From positions 1 to 15,250 of the forward strand of contig CALLVF010000053.1 of NCBI GenBank assembly GCA_938010745.1: a stretch of 15,250 bases of DNA, given 5' to 3'. The notes beneath the pieces were generated by a model. The model was not told the origin of the DNA. It made no database searches and saw only the letters and a program-made list of their open reading frames with translations. Position numbers and translations under genes: made by a program. Positions within the stretch are counted from its first letter, which is position 1; the number at the start of each line of letters is the position of its first letter. Origin of the DNA: an uncultured Patescibacteria group bacterium (lineage in GTDB: Bacteria; Patescibacteriota; Microgenomatia; UBA1406; GWC2-37-13). Positions 4,188 through 11,522 of this stretch are shown here, in pieces.

Positions 4188-6353
4188 ATGGATTCTAAGT
4201 TTCAACCGCAAAAAGTTGAAAAAGAAATTTACAGTTTTTGGGAAGAAAATAAATTCTTTGAGGCAAAAGTTGATAAAAATAAGAAGTCATTTTCTATTAT
4301 TCTTCCTCCTCCTAATGCCAATGCTAATCTTCATTTGGGGCACGCAATGTATGTATATGAGGATATTATGATTCGTTATCATAAGTTTTTAGGTGATGAA
4401 ACTTTGTGGTTACCGGGGGCTGACCATGCTGGTTTTGAGACTCAATATGTTTTTGAAAAAGAGCTACAAAAACAGGGAAAAAGTCGTTTTGATTATGATA
4501 GAGATACTCTTTACCAAATGATATGGGATTTTGTCTTAAAAAATAAAAGTAATATGGAGAATCAGCTGCGACGGCTTGGTTTTGCCCTTGATTGGTCAAG
4601 AGAAAAATTTACTTTGGATGAAGATATTGTCAAAATTGTTTACCAAACATTTAAAAAGATGTTTGATGAGGGATTGGTTTATCGTGATGAGAGATTAGTT
4701 AACTATTGTACTCATTGTGGGACAAGCTTTTCTGATTTGGAGGTAAAATATGTTGAAAGGAATGATCCTTTATATTACTTAAAATACGGTCCATTTACCT
4801 TAGCAACAGTTCGACCGGAGACAAAATTTGCTGATACAGCGGTAGCGGTTAATCCTGCTGATAAAAGATATAAAAAATGGATTGGGAAGGAAATTGAGGT
4901 TGAGGGTTTATTGGGTAATTTTAAAATGAAAGTAATTGCCGATAAAGCAGTAGACCCACAATTTGGGACAGGTGTTGTTAAAGTAACGCCAGCTCATGAT
5001 TTTGTTGATTATGAGATAGGAAAAAGGCACAATTTGCAGTTTAAAATTGCGATTAATCGGCAAGGGAGGTTAACCGAGATTGCTGGAAAGTATCAAGGAT
5101 TGCCAGTTTTTAAGGCAAGAAAAATAATTGTTGAAGATCTTCAAAAAAAAGGATTAATTGTAAGAATTGATGAAAAATATACACACAGAGTTGCTACTTG
5201 TTACAAGTGTGGTCAAACGCTTGAACCACAGCTTATGCCCCAATGGTTTGTCAAAATAAAACCTTTATCAAGAGAGGCAATTAAAGCGGTAAAGGAGAAA
5301 AAAGTAGTTTTTGTTCCTCGTCGGTTTGAAAAGATGGCATTGTGGTGGCTTAAAAATTTTCATGATTGGAATATTTCAAGACAAATTGTTTGGGGAATAA
5401 GAATTCCAGCATATAAATGCCGAAAAATGTCAAATGATAAATGTCAAATGGCAAATGGTTGGTTTGTTAGTATTGGTAAACCCGATAAGTGTGAAAATTG
5501 TGGAAGTAGGGAGTTTGATCAAGATGAGGATACTTTTGATACCTGGTTTTCCTCTGCTCAGTGGCCGTTTGCTACTTTGTTGACGCAAAATGGAGATTCA
5601 AAATTAGAAATTCTAAATTCTAAAAAAATCCAAAATAATTTTTTTAATTACTTTTATCCCACCTCAGTGATGGAGACAGGGTATGATATTTTGCCTTGGT
5701 GGGTTTGTCGGATGTTGATGGTTGGTCTTTATGTTACAAAAAATGTGCCTTTCAAAACTGTATTTCTTCATGGATTAGTACGTGACAAAAAAGGACAGAA
5801 AATGAGTAAAAGTAAAGGGAATGTTATTAATCCAATGGAGATGATAGATAAATATGGCGCTGATGCTTTAAGGATGGCATTAGTTTTTGGCATCAAGGAA
5901 GGAAGTGATCAATCACTATCTGAGGAAAAAATTATTGGCATGAGAAATTTTGCCAACAAAGTATGGAATATAGCTCGGTTTATCTATATAAATCGTCAAG
6001 TACAACGTCAGAAATCAAAAAGTAAAGATAACAATTTAGAATTAAAAATTGTTCAAAAATTAAAAAAAGAATTCAAAGAAGAGAAAGAAAAATATTTAAA
6101 ATTAATGAATAGTTACCGTTTTTCTCAGGCGTTGGGATTAGTTAATAAGTTTTTGTGGCGTCGACTAGCAGATTTTTATATTGAACAGTTGAAAGAACCG
6201 TTAAAAGATGGTAATATTAAGACTCTTGAGGTACTAAAAAAGGTTTATTTTGAAAACTTAAAAATGCTTCATCCATTTGCTCCGTTTGTAACGGAGGCTG
6301 TTTGGAAAATATTTAAAGGAAAAGATCAATCGATTTTAAAGGAAAATTTATAG
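4188..6353 (+). CDS. valS: Valyl-tRNA synthetase, short form
   Basis: A class I aminoacyl-tRNA synthetase that charges tRNA-Val in the cytoplasm. Visible in order: NLHLGH (47-52, HIGH motif), LWLPGADHAGFETQ (73-86), DWSREKFTLDED (135-146, ValRS-type), CP1 editing domain with TVRPETKFADTA (207-218) and VTPAHDFVDYEIG (266-278), Cys pairs C174/C177, C338/C341 and C435/C438, HDWNISRQ (392-399), DTFDTWFSSAQWP (448-460), GQKMSKSKGN (536-545, KMSKS) and a helical anticodon-binding domain ending in HPFAPFVTEAVW (695-706). At 721 aa it is well below the 860-950 aa common for ValRS and ends about 15 residues after that motif, so the C-terminal coiled-coil arm is missing. The stop lies 19 nt before rpmH, leaving no room for a lost tail. 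Two loops (413-424 and about 471-484) are encoded by 7-bp-period repeats. AAGG directly abuts the ATG, too close for a normal ribosome-binding site. Confidence 0.95.
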   Translation: MDSKFQPQKVEKEIYSFWEENKFFEAKVDKNKKSFSIILPPPNANANLHLGHAMYVYEDIMIRYHKFLGDETLWLPGADHAGFETQYVFEKELQKQGKSRFDYDRDTLYQMIWDFVLKNKSNMENQLRRLGFALDWSREKFTLDEDIVKIVYQTFKKMFDEGLVYRDERLVNYCTHCGTSFSDLEVKYVERNDPLYYLKYGPFTLATVRPETKFADTAVAVNPADKRYKKWIGKEIEVEGLLGNFKMKVIADKAVDPQFGTGVVKVTPAHDFVDYEIGKRHNLQFKIAINRQGRLTEIAGKYQGLPVFKARKIIVEDLQKKGLIVRIDEKYTHRVATCYKCGQTLEPQLMPQWFVKIKPLSREAIKAVKEKKVVFVPRRFEKMALWWLKNFHDWNISRQIVWGIRIPAYKCRKMSNDKCQMANGWFVSIGKPDKCENCGSREFDQDEDTFDTWFSSAQWPFATLLTQNGDSKLEILNSKKIQNNFFNYFYPTSVMETGYDILPWWVCRMLMVGLYVTKNVPFKTVFLHGLVRDKKGQKMSKSKGNVINPMEMIDKYGADALRMALVFGIKEGSDQSLSEEKIIGMRNFANKVWNIARFIYINRQVQRQKSKSKDNNLELKIVQKLKKEFKEEKEKYLKLMNSYRFSQALGLVNKFLWRRLADFYIEQLKEPLKDGNIKTLEVLKKVYFENLKMLHPFAPFVTEAVWKIFKGKDQSILKENL
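5425..5459. repeat. Five-unit 7-bp repeat inside valS
   Basis: Five contiguous heptamers of pattern AAATGNY: AAATGTC at units 1 and 3, AAATGAT, AAATGGC and AAATGGT. They encode residues 413-424 (KMSNDKCQMANG), between C411 and the C435/C438 pair. The translated segment looks unlike the surrounding ValRS core and adds an extra Cys at 419. Confidence 0.75.
5597..5638. repeat. Second 7-bp-period repeat inside valS
   Basis: Six heptamers: TTCAAAA, TTAGAAA, TTCTAAA twice, then two A-rich diverged units. They encode about residues 471-484 (SKLEILNSKKIQNN). They sit between WPFATL and YFYPTSVMETGYD, where typical ValRS proteins have a shorter connection, so this is a probable in-frame insertion. 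Confidence 0.65.
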
Positions 6354-6372
6354 AGTTTTTAAAGTTTAAAAT

Positions 6373-6507
6373 ATGAAACGAACTTGGCAACCAAAAAAGA
6401 AAAAAAGACAGAGAAAACATGGATTTCTAAAAAGAATGTCGACTCGTGAAGGAAGAAAAGTTATTAAAAGAAGAAGGGCGAAAGGAAGGAAAAGATTAGC
6501 TTTATAA
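6373..6507 (+). CDS. rpmH: 50S ribosomal protein L34
   Basis: ATG 6373 to TAA 6505-6507 encodes 44 residues: MKRTWQPKKKKRQRKHGF, then LKRMSTREGRKVIKRRRAKG and a final RKRLAL. This is the full, textbook L34 pattern (KRTWQP, HGF..RM.T..GR.V...RR.KGR). It is an rRNA-binding protein of the large subunit near the exit-tunnel side. It starts 19 nt after valS and precedes yidC, so it is probably part of a valS-rpmH-yidC transcript. No ribosome-binding site is seen. In most bacteria rnpA follows immediately, but not here. Confidence 0.97.
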   Translation: MKRTWQPKKKKRQRKHGFLKRMSTREGRKVIKRRRAKGRKRLAL

Positions 6508-6509
6508 AT

Positions 6510-6536
6510 TAACCTAATTGACCTAATTAGTTTAAT
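6510..6536. repeat. Three 9-bp repeats in the rpmH-yidC gap
   Basis: TAACCTAAT, TGACCTAAT and TAGTTTAAT follow one another directly after the rpmH stop. They fill a gap where rnpA would be expected and encode nothing. Confidence 0.45.
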
Positions 6537-6554
6537 TTTTCCGATCAGGAAAAA
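6536..6554. other. Small inverted repeat upstream of yidC
   Basis: TTTTTCC and GGAAAAA flank GATCA, a 7-bp stem with a 5-nt loop and no following T-run on the plus strand. It may be a weak attenuator or processing site between rpmH and yidC. The evidence is thin. Confidence 0.25.
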
Positions 6555-6581
6555 ATATTATTTAAGAATTAAATTTTTTAA

Positions 6582-7364
6582 ATGCTTCAACCTAATTTTT
6601 TTAATATTATTTTTGTTTTTCCGATTCTTAATATTTTAGTTTTCCTTTATAAGGTTTTGCTTTTTATCAAAATTCCAGGCGCTTTTGGTTGGGCGATTAT
6701 TATCTTGACTGTCCTAGTCCGTTTAGTGCTTCATCCTTTTTTCAAACAACAATTAGAAACAGCAAAAAAGGTCCAAGAATTAAAGCCTCATTTGGATAAA
6801 TTAGCACAAAAACATAAAAACGATAAACAGCGACTTCAACAAGAACAATTAAAACTGTATCAAAAAGCCGGAATTAATCCTGCCTCGGGGTGTTTGTTTA
6901 TGTTAATCCAAATCCCAATTTTTATTGGTCTTTATAATACCCTTTCTTTATTTTTGTTTAACGGTAAAGAAGCAAAAATTATCTCGCAAATAAACAAAGT
7001 TTTATACAGCCCTTATCTTCAAATTCAATCAATAAATCCCTGGTTTTTTGGTTTTAATCTGGCCGTCTCACCAGCAAATGCAGCCAGTTGGCATTATTAT
7101 TTAATCCCTCTTATTACCATTGTTTTACAATATCTACAAATTCACTATTCTTCCCCTCAACAAGTTTCAAAACAGGGTCAGTCCCTTAAACAAGAGAAAG
7201 TAGAGGATGATTTTCAAAAAGCAATGAATACTCAAATGAAATTTATTTTTCCCGTTATGATTGGTTGGTTTTCCTATACCCTTCCTGTTGGACTTTCTTT
7301 ATATTGGAATATATTTTCACTTTTTAGTATAATCCAGTATAGGAAATTAAAAGTTAACAATTAA
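6582..7364 (+). CDS. yidC: Membrane protein insertase YidC (60 kDa inner-membrane protein family)
   Basis: A 260-aa YidC/Oxa1/SpoIIIJ insertase that helps nascent helices enter the membrane. The N terminus is hydrophobic (about 8-30). The conserved core begins GWAIIILTVLVRLVLHPFF (36-54), with R47 matching the essential groove arginine. It is followed by the charged cytoplasmic C1 hairpin (about 55-95), then AGINPASGCLFMLIQIPIFIGLYN (96-119), a helix near 170-187, a basic/acidic loop (about 190-215), and the last helices with FIFPVMIGWFSYTLPVGLSLYW (221-242). It is the short form without the large periplasmic domain of proteobacterial YidC. The tail after the last helix is only about 8 residues, so there is no long basic ribosome-binding extension. 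The last codons (KLKVNN, stop) come from a 7-bp-period repeat. It lies between rpmH and jag, as in many bacteria. Confidence 0.95.
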   Translation: MLQPNFFNIIFVFPILNILVFLYKVLLFIKIPGAFGWAIIILTVLVRLVLHPFFKQQLETAKKVQELKPHLDKLAQKHKNDKQRLQQEQLKLYQKAGINPASGCLFMLIQIPIFIGLYNTLSLFLFNGKEAKIISQINKVLYSPYLQIQSINPWFFGFNLAVSPANAASWHYYLIPLITIVLQYLQIHYSSPQQVSKQGQSLKQEKVEDDFQKAMNTQMKFIFPVMIGWFSYTLPVGLSLYWNIFSLFSIIQYRKLKVNN

Positions 7365-7373
7365 AAATTATCT
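7346..7373. repeat. 7-bp-period repeat across the yidC stop codon
   Basis: ATTAAAA, GTTAACA, ATTAAAA and ATTATCT are contiguous heptamers. The first half supplies the last yidC codons and stop; the rest forms the gap before the jag promoter. Confidence 0.5.
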
Positions 7374-7380
7374 AAAAAAT

Positions 7381-7408
7381 TTTACAATAAATCAATCAAT
7401 TTTATTAT
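7381..7408 (+). promoter_or_regulatory. Promoter of jag/khpB (leaderless)
   Basis: -35 TTTACA (7381-7386, 5 of 6 to TTGACA), a 16-bp spacer and -10 TATTAT (7403-7408, 5 of 6 to TATAAT). Seven nt separate the -10 from the ATG at 7416, and no ribosome-binding site is present. Confidence 0.55.
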
Positions 7409-7415
7409 TTTCATC

Positions 7416-7889
7416 ATGGAAAAAGCTGTAATAATTAAATCAGAAACAGAAGCAATAATTAAAAAATTAATTGATAATTTTGAGATTGAGGTTAAAGAAG
7501 AAGATGGGATTTTTAACATTGTTATTAAAACAGAAGAAGAGGCGTCAACGATTATTGGTCGTCATGGAGAAACAATTCGATCAATTCAAAAAATTCTTGA
7601 GGTAATTTTTTATAAAAGATTTGGTCAGCCAGTTAATATTTTAGTTAATGTTAATGATTATCGAGAAAAACAAAGAGAACGTCTTGAAAAACAAGCTTCA
7701 GAATTTGCTGAAAAAACAAAAAAAACTAAAGAAGCCTCTTATATTAGTGGACTTTCTTCATACCAAAGAAAAACGATTCATGAGTATATTACTAAAAATT
7801 ATCCTGATTTGACTACCTTTTCAGTGGGTGCGGGTAAGAATCGAAAATTGGTGATTGATTTTAAGGGTAATAAAGAAGTAATCCAGTAA
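7416..7889 (+). CDS. jag: KH-R3H RNA-binding protein Jag/KhpB, lacking the Jag-N domain
   Basis: A 157-aa protein with a KH-like fold (about 30-82) containing the GRHG loop (48-51, GxxG) in IIGRHGETIRSIQKIL. It is followed by a Lys/Glu helix (83-105) and an R3H domain (about 106-153) with R118-x3-H122 in YQRKTIHEYI. This is the SpoIIIJ-associated family; characterised members bind RNA and influence cell elongation and division. The N-terminal Jag-N domain found in longer homologues is absent, as the KH domain begins within about 30 residues of the start. It lies downstream of yidC, the usual order, but has its own good promoter, so it may be expressed separately. The 183-nt gap to the next gene contains no gene that I can see. 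Confidence 0.93.
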   Translation: MEKAVIIKSETEAIIKKLIDNFEIEVKEEDGIFNIVIKTEEEASTIIGRHGETIRSIQKILEVIFYKRFGQPVNILVNVNDYREKQRERLEKQASEFAEKTKKTKEASYISGLSSYQRKTIHEYITKNYPDLTTFSVGAGKNRKLVIDFKGNKEVIQ

Positions 7890-8030
7890 TTATAGTGTGA
7901 TTTAATTAGTCTTCCTTAATCAAAATTAAATAATTCAAAATGTTAAATATAGACTGATAAGATTTTTATATTTAAGCACAATTTAAATCTTAATTTTCTC
8001 GTCTTCCTTTTAGTTTTATTGATTTTTTTT

Positions 8031-8036
8031 TATAAT
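8031..8036 (+). promoter_or_regulatory. Possible -10 box for the 1143-aa protein operon
   Basis: A perfect TATAAT after a T8 run, with a predicted start about 30 nt before the ATG at 8073. The -35 position carries no clear hexamer. A second TATAAG at 8052-8057 is an alternative. Confidence 0.35.
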
Positions 8037-8072
8037 TTGATAACCTAAGATTATAAGACGGTTTTTAAATTT

Positions 8073-11000
8073 ATGGAAAACACTGAAGGAGTAATTAAAG
8101 GAGTAGTTGATCCCTTAACGGAAATTATTAATATAGCAAAAGAACAAATTAGACAAGAGTTAATAAAAGCAACAACTGAAGAGGAAAAAAGAAAAGTTGG
8201 GGATAAATTAAAAGAAGAGGTTAGAAGAAAAAAAACAGCTGCGGAAGAATATATTCAGGAGGAAAAAAAAGCAGCTCTTAAATTAACAATAAAACAAGAA
8301 GAAGGTAGACAAGTCTTAACTGCATTCACAAAGTTGATTGAAGCCGTAAGAGAGGGTTTTGATCCAAATTTGATTTCATCATCGAAAGAAGGAGCTATGC
8401 TTCTAAAAAAAATTGCTGACCAAAAATTAGATTATACTCCTTCAACGGCATCATCCATATTATTTCATTTTGGTGATTTTTTAATTGGAGATAAAAAAAT
8501 CATTGATCCAACAACTGGGAAGTTAAATCCTCAGTTAATAGAAAACTTTGCCCAGCTTAAACAAACTAACTTAATTGCTGCAAGAATAATAAGAGATTCA
8601 TTAAAAAAAGCAATTGAGGAAAAGAATATTTTTTCCAAATCCCAAGAAGACTTTGAAAAATATTTTAACTTAAATGATGCCAATTTAGCAGAAAATTTTC
8701 CTGACCCTCCTCAAGAATTGTTAAGAAATTTACCAATGGATAGAGTAGAGATTCAAGAAATTATAAGAGCAATTATGTCGCCAGAAAATTTTCTAAATTA
8801 TCTCAAAAAGAAAAGGTCCAAGTTAATTGAAGAGAAGAAAAATAAATTGGGAAGAGCTTTAATACCTGCTGAGTTAGAAGAAGTTCACATAGAGTTATCT
8901 GAAACTATTGAACATGAACTAGCCGATTTAGTGTCGGAGCTTTATAACAAGGCTGATTCCGATCCCAGCTACTTGCGAATGCCTTTTCAAGAGGTTGAGC
9001 AAATTGGCTATTTTCAAAGTTTACAAAGCGCATATAATTTAATTTCCTCAAGAATTCAATTTTTGGGGAGAGATTTGGAAGGAAAGAAAGATCTTAGTGA
9101 ATTTTCATTTTTTGCCAGATTCTCTGAAAAAAAATTTGTGGAAAAAAGCGTTTCAGGTAAGGAAATAGTCACAACTTTTATTGATCCTTTTAAGAAACCA
9201 AAAAAAGTATCAGTGGCGGAATTTTTTGGAATTTTAAACTTAGAAATTGCTCATATTCGTGAACTGCGTCAGTTTACTCATAATGCTAGATTAGTTTTTC
9301 GTTTTCCCTCAGGTGGCGAACAAAATCCATGGGCGCAACTTGCAAGTTATGCTAATCATTTTTTAAATACTTCTGATTTTGATGTTATAAGTTTTTTACC
9401 TCACTCCGAAGTTTATCAAGATGCTTTAAATATTTACACGGGACTTCTTCAATCAGAATTAGCTACCCGTGATTGGATTCTTGATCCCAGACTTTTTGTT
9501 GGTGGAGATGATGGTTTAAATGATTTAGAAAGGCAAACTTTAGCGATTTTAAAAGAAAAATACAAAGGCAAAAAAAGTGAATATCAAATTCGTTCGGCTT
9601 TTTCTATGGCTCAAGGGGTGGCAATGGCGGTTCTTTTAACCGAACCGGAAACAATTGCCAATGCTGATCCTAACTTTAGGCATAAAAGTGTTAATGGTAG
9701 TGGTAGGATTGACCCCACTTATTTAGGTGAATGGTTATCTGATACAGCGGTAACTGGTGTTTTAAATCCATTTTTAAGAGCACATTTACGGTGGTTATCA
9801 GAAGGGACAGTTGGTGGGCCACTTGGTTTTTTGCCAATTCCTGACCCAAAACTGGTTAAAGGATGGAGAATAGGTATTTGGGATCATAATGCGGTAATTA
9901 AAGATATAGAAATTTTTCATCGACGATTTTTTGAAAGCCGAACTGGTTTACTTAAAAAAGATCATTTAACTTTATTTGATATAAGAAATCCAGGACGTGT
10001 AGGTAGTATTATTACCCGTGGTGGTTGGCGATTAAGTGAGGCTTATCAAGGTTTACTTTATGATTATCGGGAGGGAAAATTGATAGAGTTAAGTTTTAAA
10101 GAAAAATGGAGGAGGTTAGAGAACGTTGGTTTTGAGCCGCTGCTTCATTTTCACTCCAACAATAAAGAAGCTTTTTTAAATAATCTATCAACAGATGAAA
10201 ATTTTAGAAGATATATTTTTAATAAGTATTTTAAAAGAATATATAACAGTGAAGATGAGCTTAAGGAAAGCTTAATAAAAAATCCAGATGAAATTCATTG
10301 CGGATTAATGATTGAATTTTTAGTTAATCGTTTACCAGCAAAAATTATTACTGAGGAAAGAACAAGATTTAGTGATGGACAAAGAATTTGGGAGGTTTTG
10401 CGCAAAAAACTTGGTTTTAATTTAGAAACGATGGATAGGGCGGTTAAAGACCTTGTAATTGCTCAAACAACCTTAAGACAAGCTTTATCGCAAAAGATGC
10501 GGGAAAATGAGTTGCAAGGTAAAGATATTGGCTTAGTTGAGGGAAAATTTGTTTTAGATGACGAAACGGCGGAGGATTATTTGAAGCTCTCTGGAGTAAC
10601 CGATAATAAAAGAATTGAAAATGTAAAAAAATTATTAAAAGAATTTAGAGGTTATTTTATAAAAAAAGAAAATAAGTATAGTCAATGGATTGCGAAGATT
10701 AAAGGGGGAAGATCATCAATTCCTTTTGCTTTGGCCCCTGAGGAAACTGATTATCGTTATTTAACTATGCGCTCAACTGGAGTAACAACAATTAAAAGAG
10801 CGTTAAGTGATATAGCTACTATTGATAAGGTTATAACACCATCTTATGGAAAATTTTTATCAATCATTCAATCAATGGCAATTTCAGGAAATGGTGATTT
10901 AGGAGAATTAGTAAAATTTCTTGCTGAAATTAAGCATGGACTAGTTGGTCTTCATGGAAAAGATTATGCTAATGAGGTTGTTTGTTATTTTGCATATTTG

Positions 11001-11504
11001 GCGATTAGTTACTTCAAAAAAGATACTATGGCTAAACCTTTAAATGGATTAGCTGGTTTAGGTCAAAAAAACTCAATTGCTGCAGAATTTGCCGGTGGGG
11101 CGGGTCGAGTTTGGGAGTGGGATTCTCGTGAAATTGACCGATTTATTTTTGCCTTAGAGCAAGCAGGTGTTTTGGAAAAAGAACCTTATGAACTTCATAA
11201 AGAACCAATTTACGAAAAAAAGGAGATTAATTTATCAAAGTTGTTGGGTGAAAAATTGGGGAGAAAAGATGAAAAAGGTGAGGTTATTCCTATTACCTTT
11301 TTTGGGAGAGAAATGAAAATTAGATTGTCAGTAAGAAAAAAAGACTTTAAAATCTATTCTGATACCTTAAAGAAAATGGCAGGAGGTGAATTTATTCACA
11401 AACTTTGGGATGCAGTTAATACTGTTATTCCTATTGCTTTTGTAATAATTTTATTTTTCCTAATTCAAAAAGCATTTAAAGAAGCCTTTGACCAGAAAAA
11501 ATAG
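8073..11504 (+). CDS. Large tail-anchored protein of unknown family, 1143 aa
   Basis: I recognise no domain. Residues 1-85 are a charged, predicted-helical Lys/Glu region (coiled-coil-like). The body (about 90-1105) is a mixed hydrophilic, probably folded protein with segments that look structured rather than repetitive, such as SGGEQNPWAQLASYANHF, RDWILDPRLFVGGDDG, GGPLGFLPIPDP and SITAEFAGGAGRVWEW-like Gly-rich turns near residue 1010. A single hydrophobic helix lies at about 1116-1132 (VIPIAFVIILFFLIQKA), followed by a short charged tail. There is no signal peptide, so the bulk should be cytoplasmic and anchored to the membrane by its C terminus. It has no Walker A motif, so it is not an obvious secretion ATPase. 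The next gene starts 18 nt later, on the same strand, and encodes a VirB2-like secreted protein, suggesting a shared membrane complex. The ATG was chosen because it follows a TATAAT by a short leader and no earlier in-frame start is evident. Confidence 0.85.
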   Translation: MENTEGVIKGVVDPLTEIINIAKEQIRQELIKATTEEEKRKVGDKLKEEVRRKKTAAEEYIQEEKKAALKLTIKQEEGRQVLTAFTKLIEAVREGFDPNLISSSKEGAMLLKKIADQKLDYTPSTASSILFHFGDFLIGDKKIIDPTTGKLNPQLIENFAQLKQTNLIAARIIRDSLKKAIEEKNIFSKSQEDFEKYFNLNDANLAENFPDPPQELLRNLPMDRVEIQEIIRAIMSPENFLNYLKKKRSKLIEEKKNKLGRALIPAELEEVHIELSETIEHELADLVSELYNKADSDPSYLRMPFQEVEQIGYFQSLQSAYNLISSRIQFLGRDLEGKKDLSEFSFFARFSEKKFVEKSVSGKEIVTTFIDPFKKPKKVSVAEFFGILNLEIAHIRELRQFTHNARLVFRFPSGGEQNPWAQLASYANHFLNTSDFDVISFLPHSEVYQDALNIYTGLLQSELATRDWILDPRLFVGGDDGLNDLERQTLAILKEKYKGKKSEYQIRSAFSMAQGVAMAVLLTEPETIANADPNFRHKSVNGSGRIDPTYLGEWLSDTAVTGVLNPFLRAHLRWLSEGTVGGPLGFLPIPDPKLVKGWRIGIWDHNAVIKDIEIFHRRFFESRTGLLKKDHLTLFDIRNPGRVGSIITRGGWRLSEAYQGLLYDYREGKLIELSFKEKWRRLENVGFEPLLHFHSNNKEAFLNNLSTDENFRRYIFNKYFKRIYNSEDELKESLIKNPDEIHCGLMIEFLVNRLPAKIITEERTRFSDGQRIWEVLRKKLGFNLETMDRAVKDLVIAQTTLRQALSQKMRENELQGKDIGLVEGKFVLDDETAEDYLKLSGVTDNKRIENVKKLLKEFRGYFIKKENKYSQWIAKIKGGRSSIPFALAPEETDYRYLTMRSTGVTTIKRALSDIATIDKVITPSYGKFLSIIQSMAISGNGDLGELVKFLAEIKHGLVGLHGKDYANEVVCYFAYLAISYFKKDTMAKPLNGLAGLGQKNSIAAEFAGGAGRVWEWDSREIDRFIFALEQAGVLEKEPYELHKEPIYEKKEINLSKLLGEKLGRKDEKGEVIPITFFGREMKIRLSVRKKDFKIYSDTLKKMAGGEFIHKLWDAVNTVIPIAFVIILFFLIQKAFKEAFDQKK

Positions 11505-11522
11505 TATAAAATAAAAATATAT

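Noticed and set aside
4366..4599. 77-codon minus-strand frame
   Set aside because: Antisense to the conserved catalytic region of valS, with no independent support.
7890..8072. Possible RNA gene or terminator in the 183-nt gap after jag
   Set aside because: Only weak AT stems and a 9-bp direct repeat (GTCTTCCTT at 7909 and 8001) are visible; no tRNA-like fold or hairpin with a T-run is convincing.
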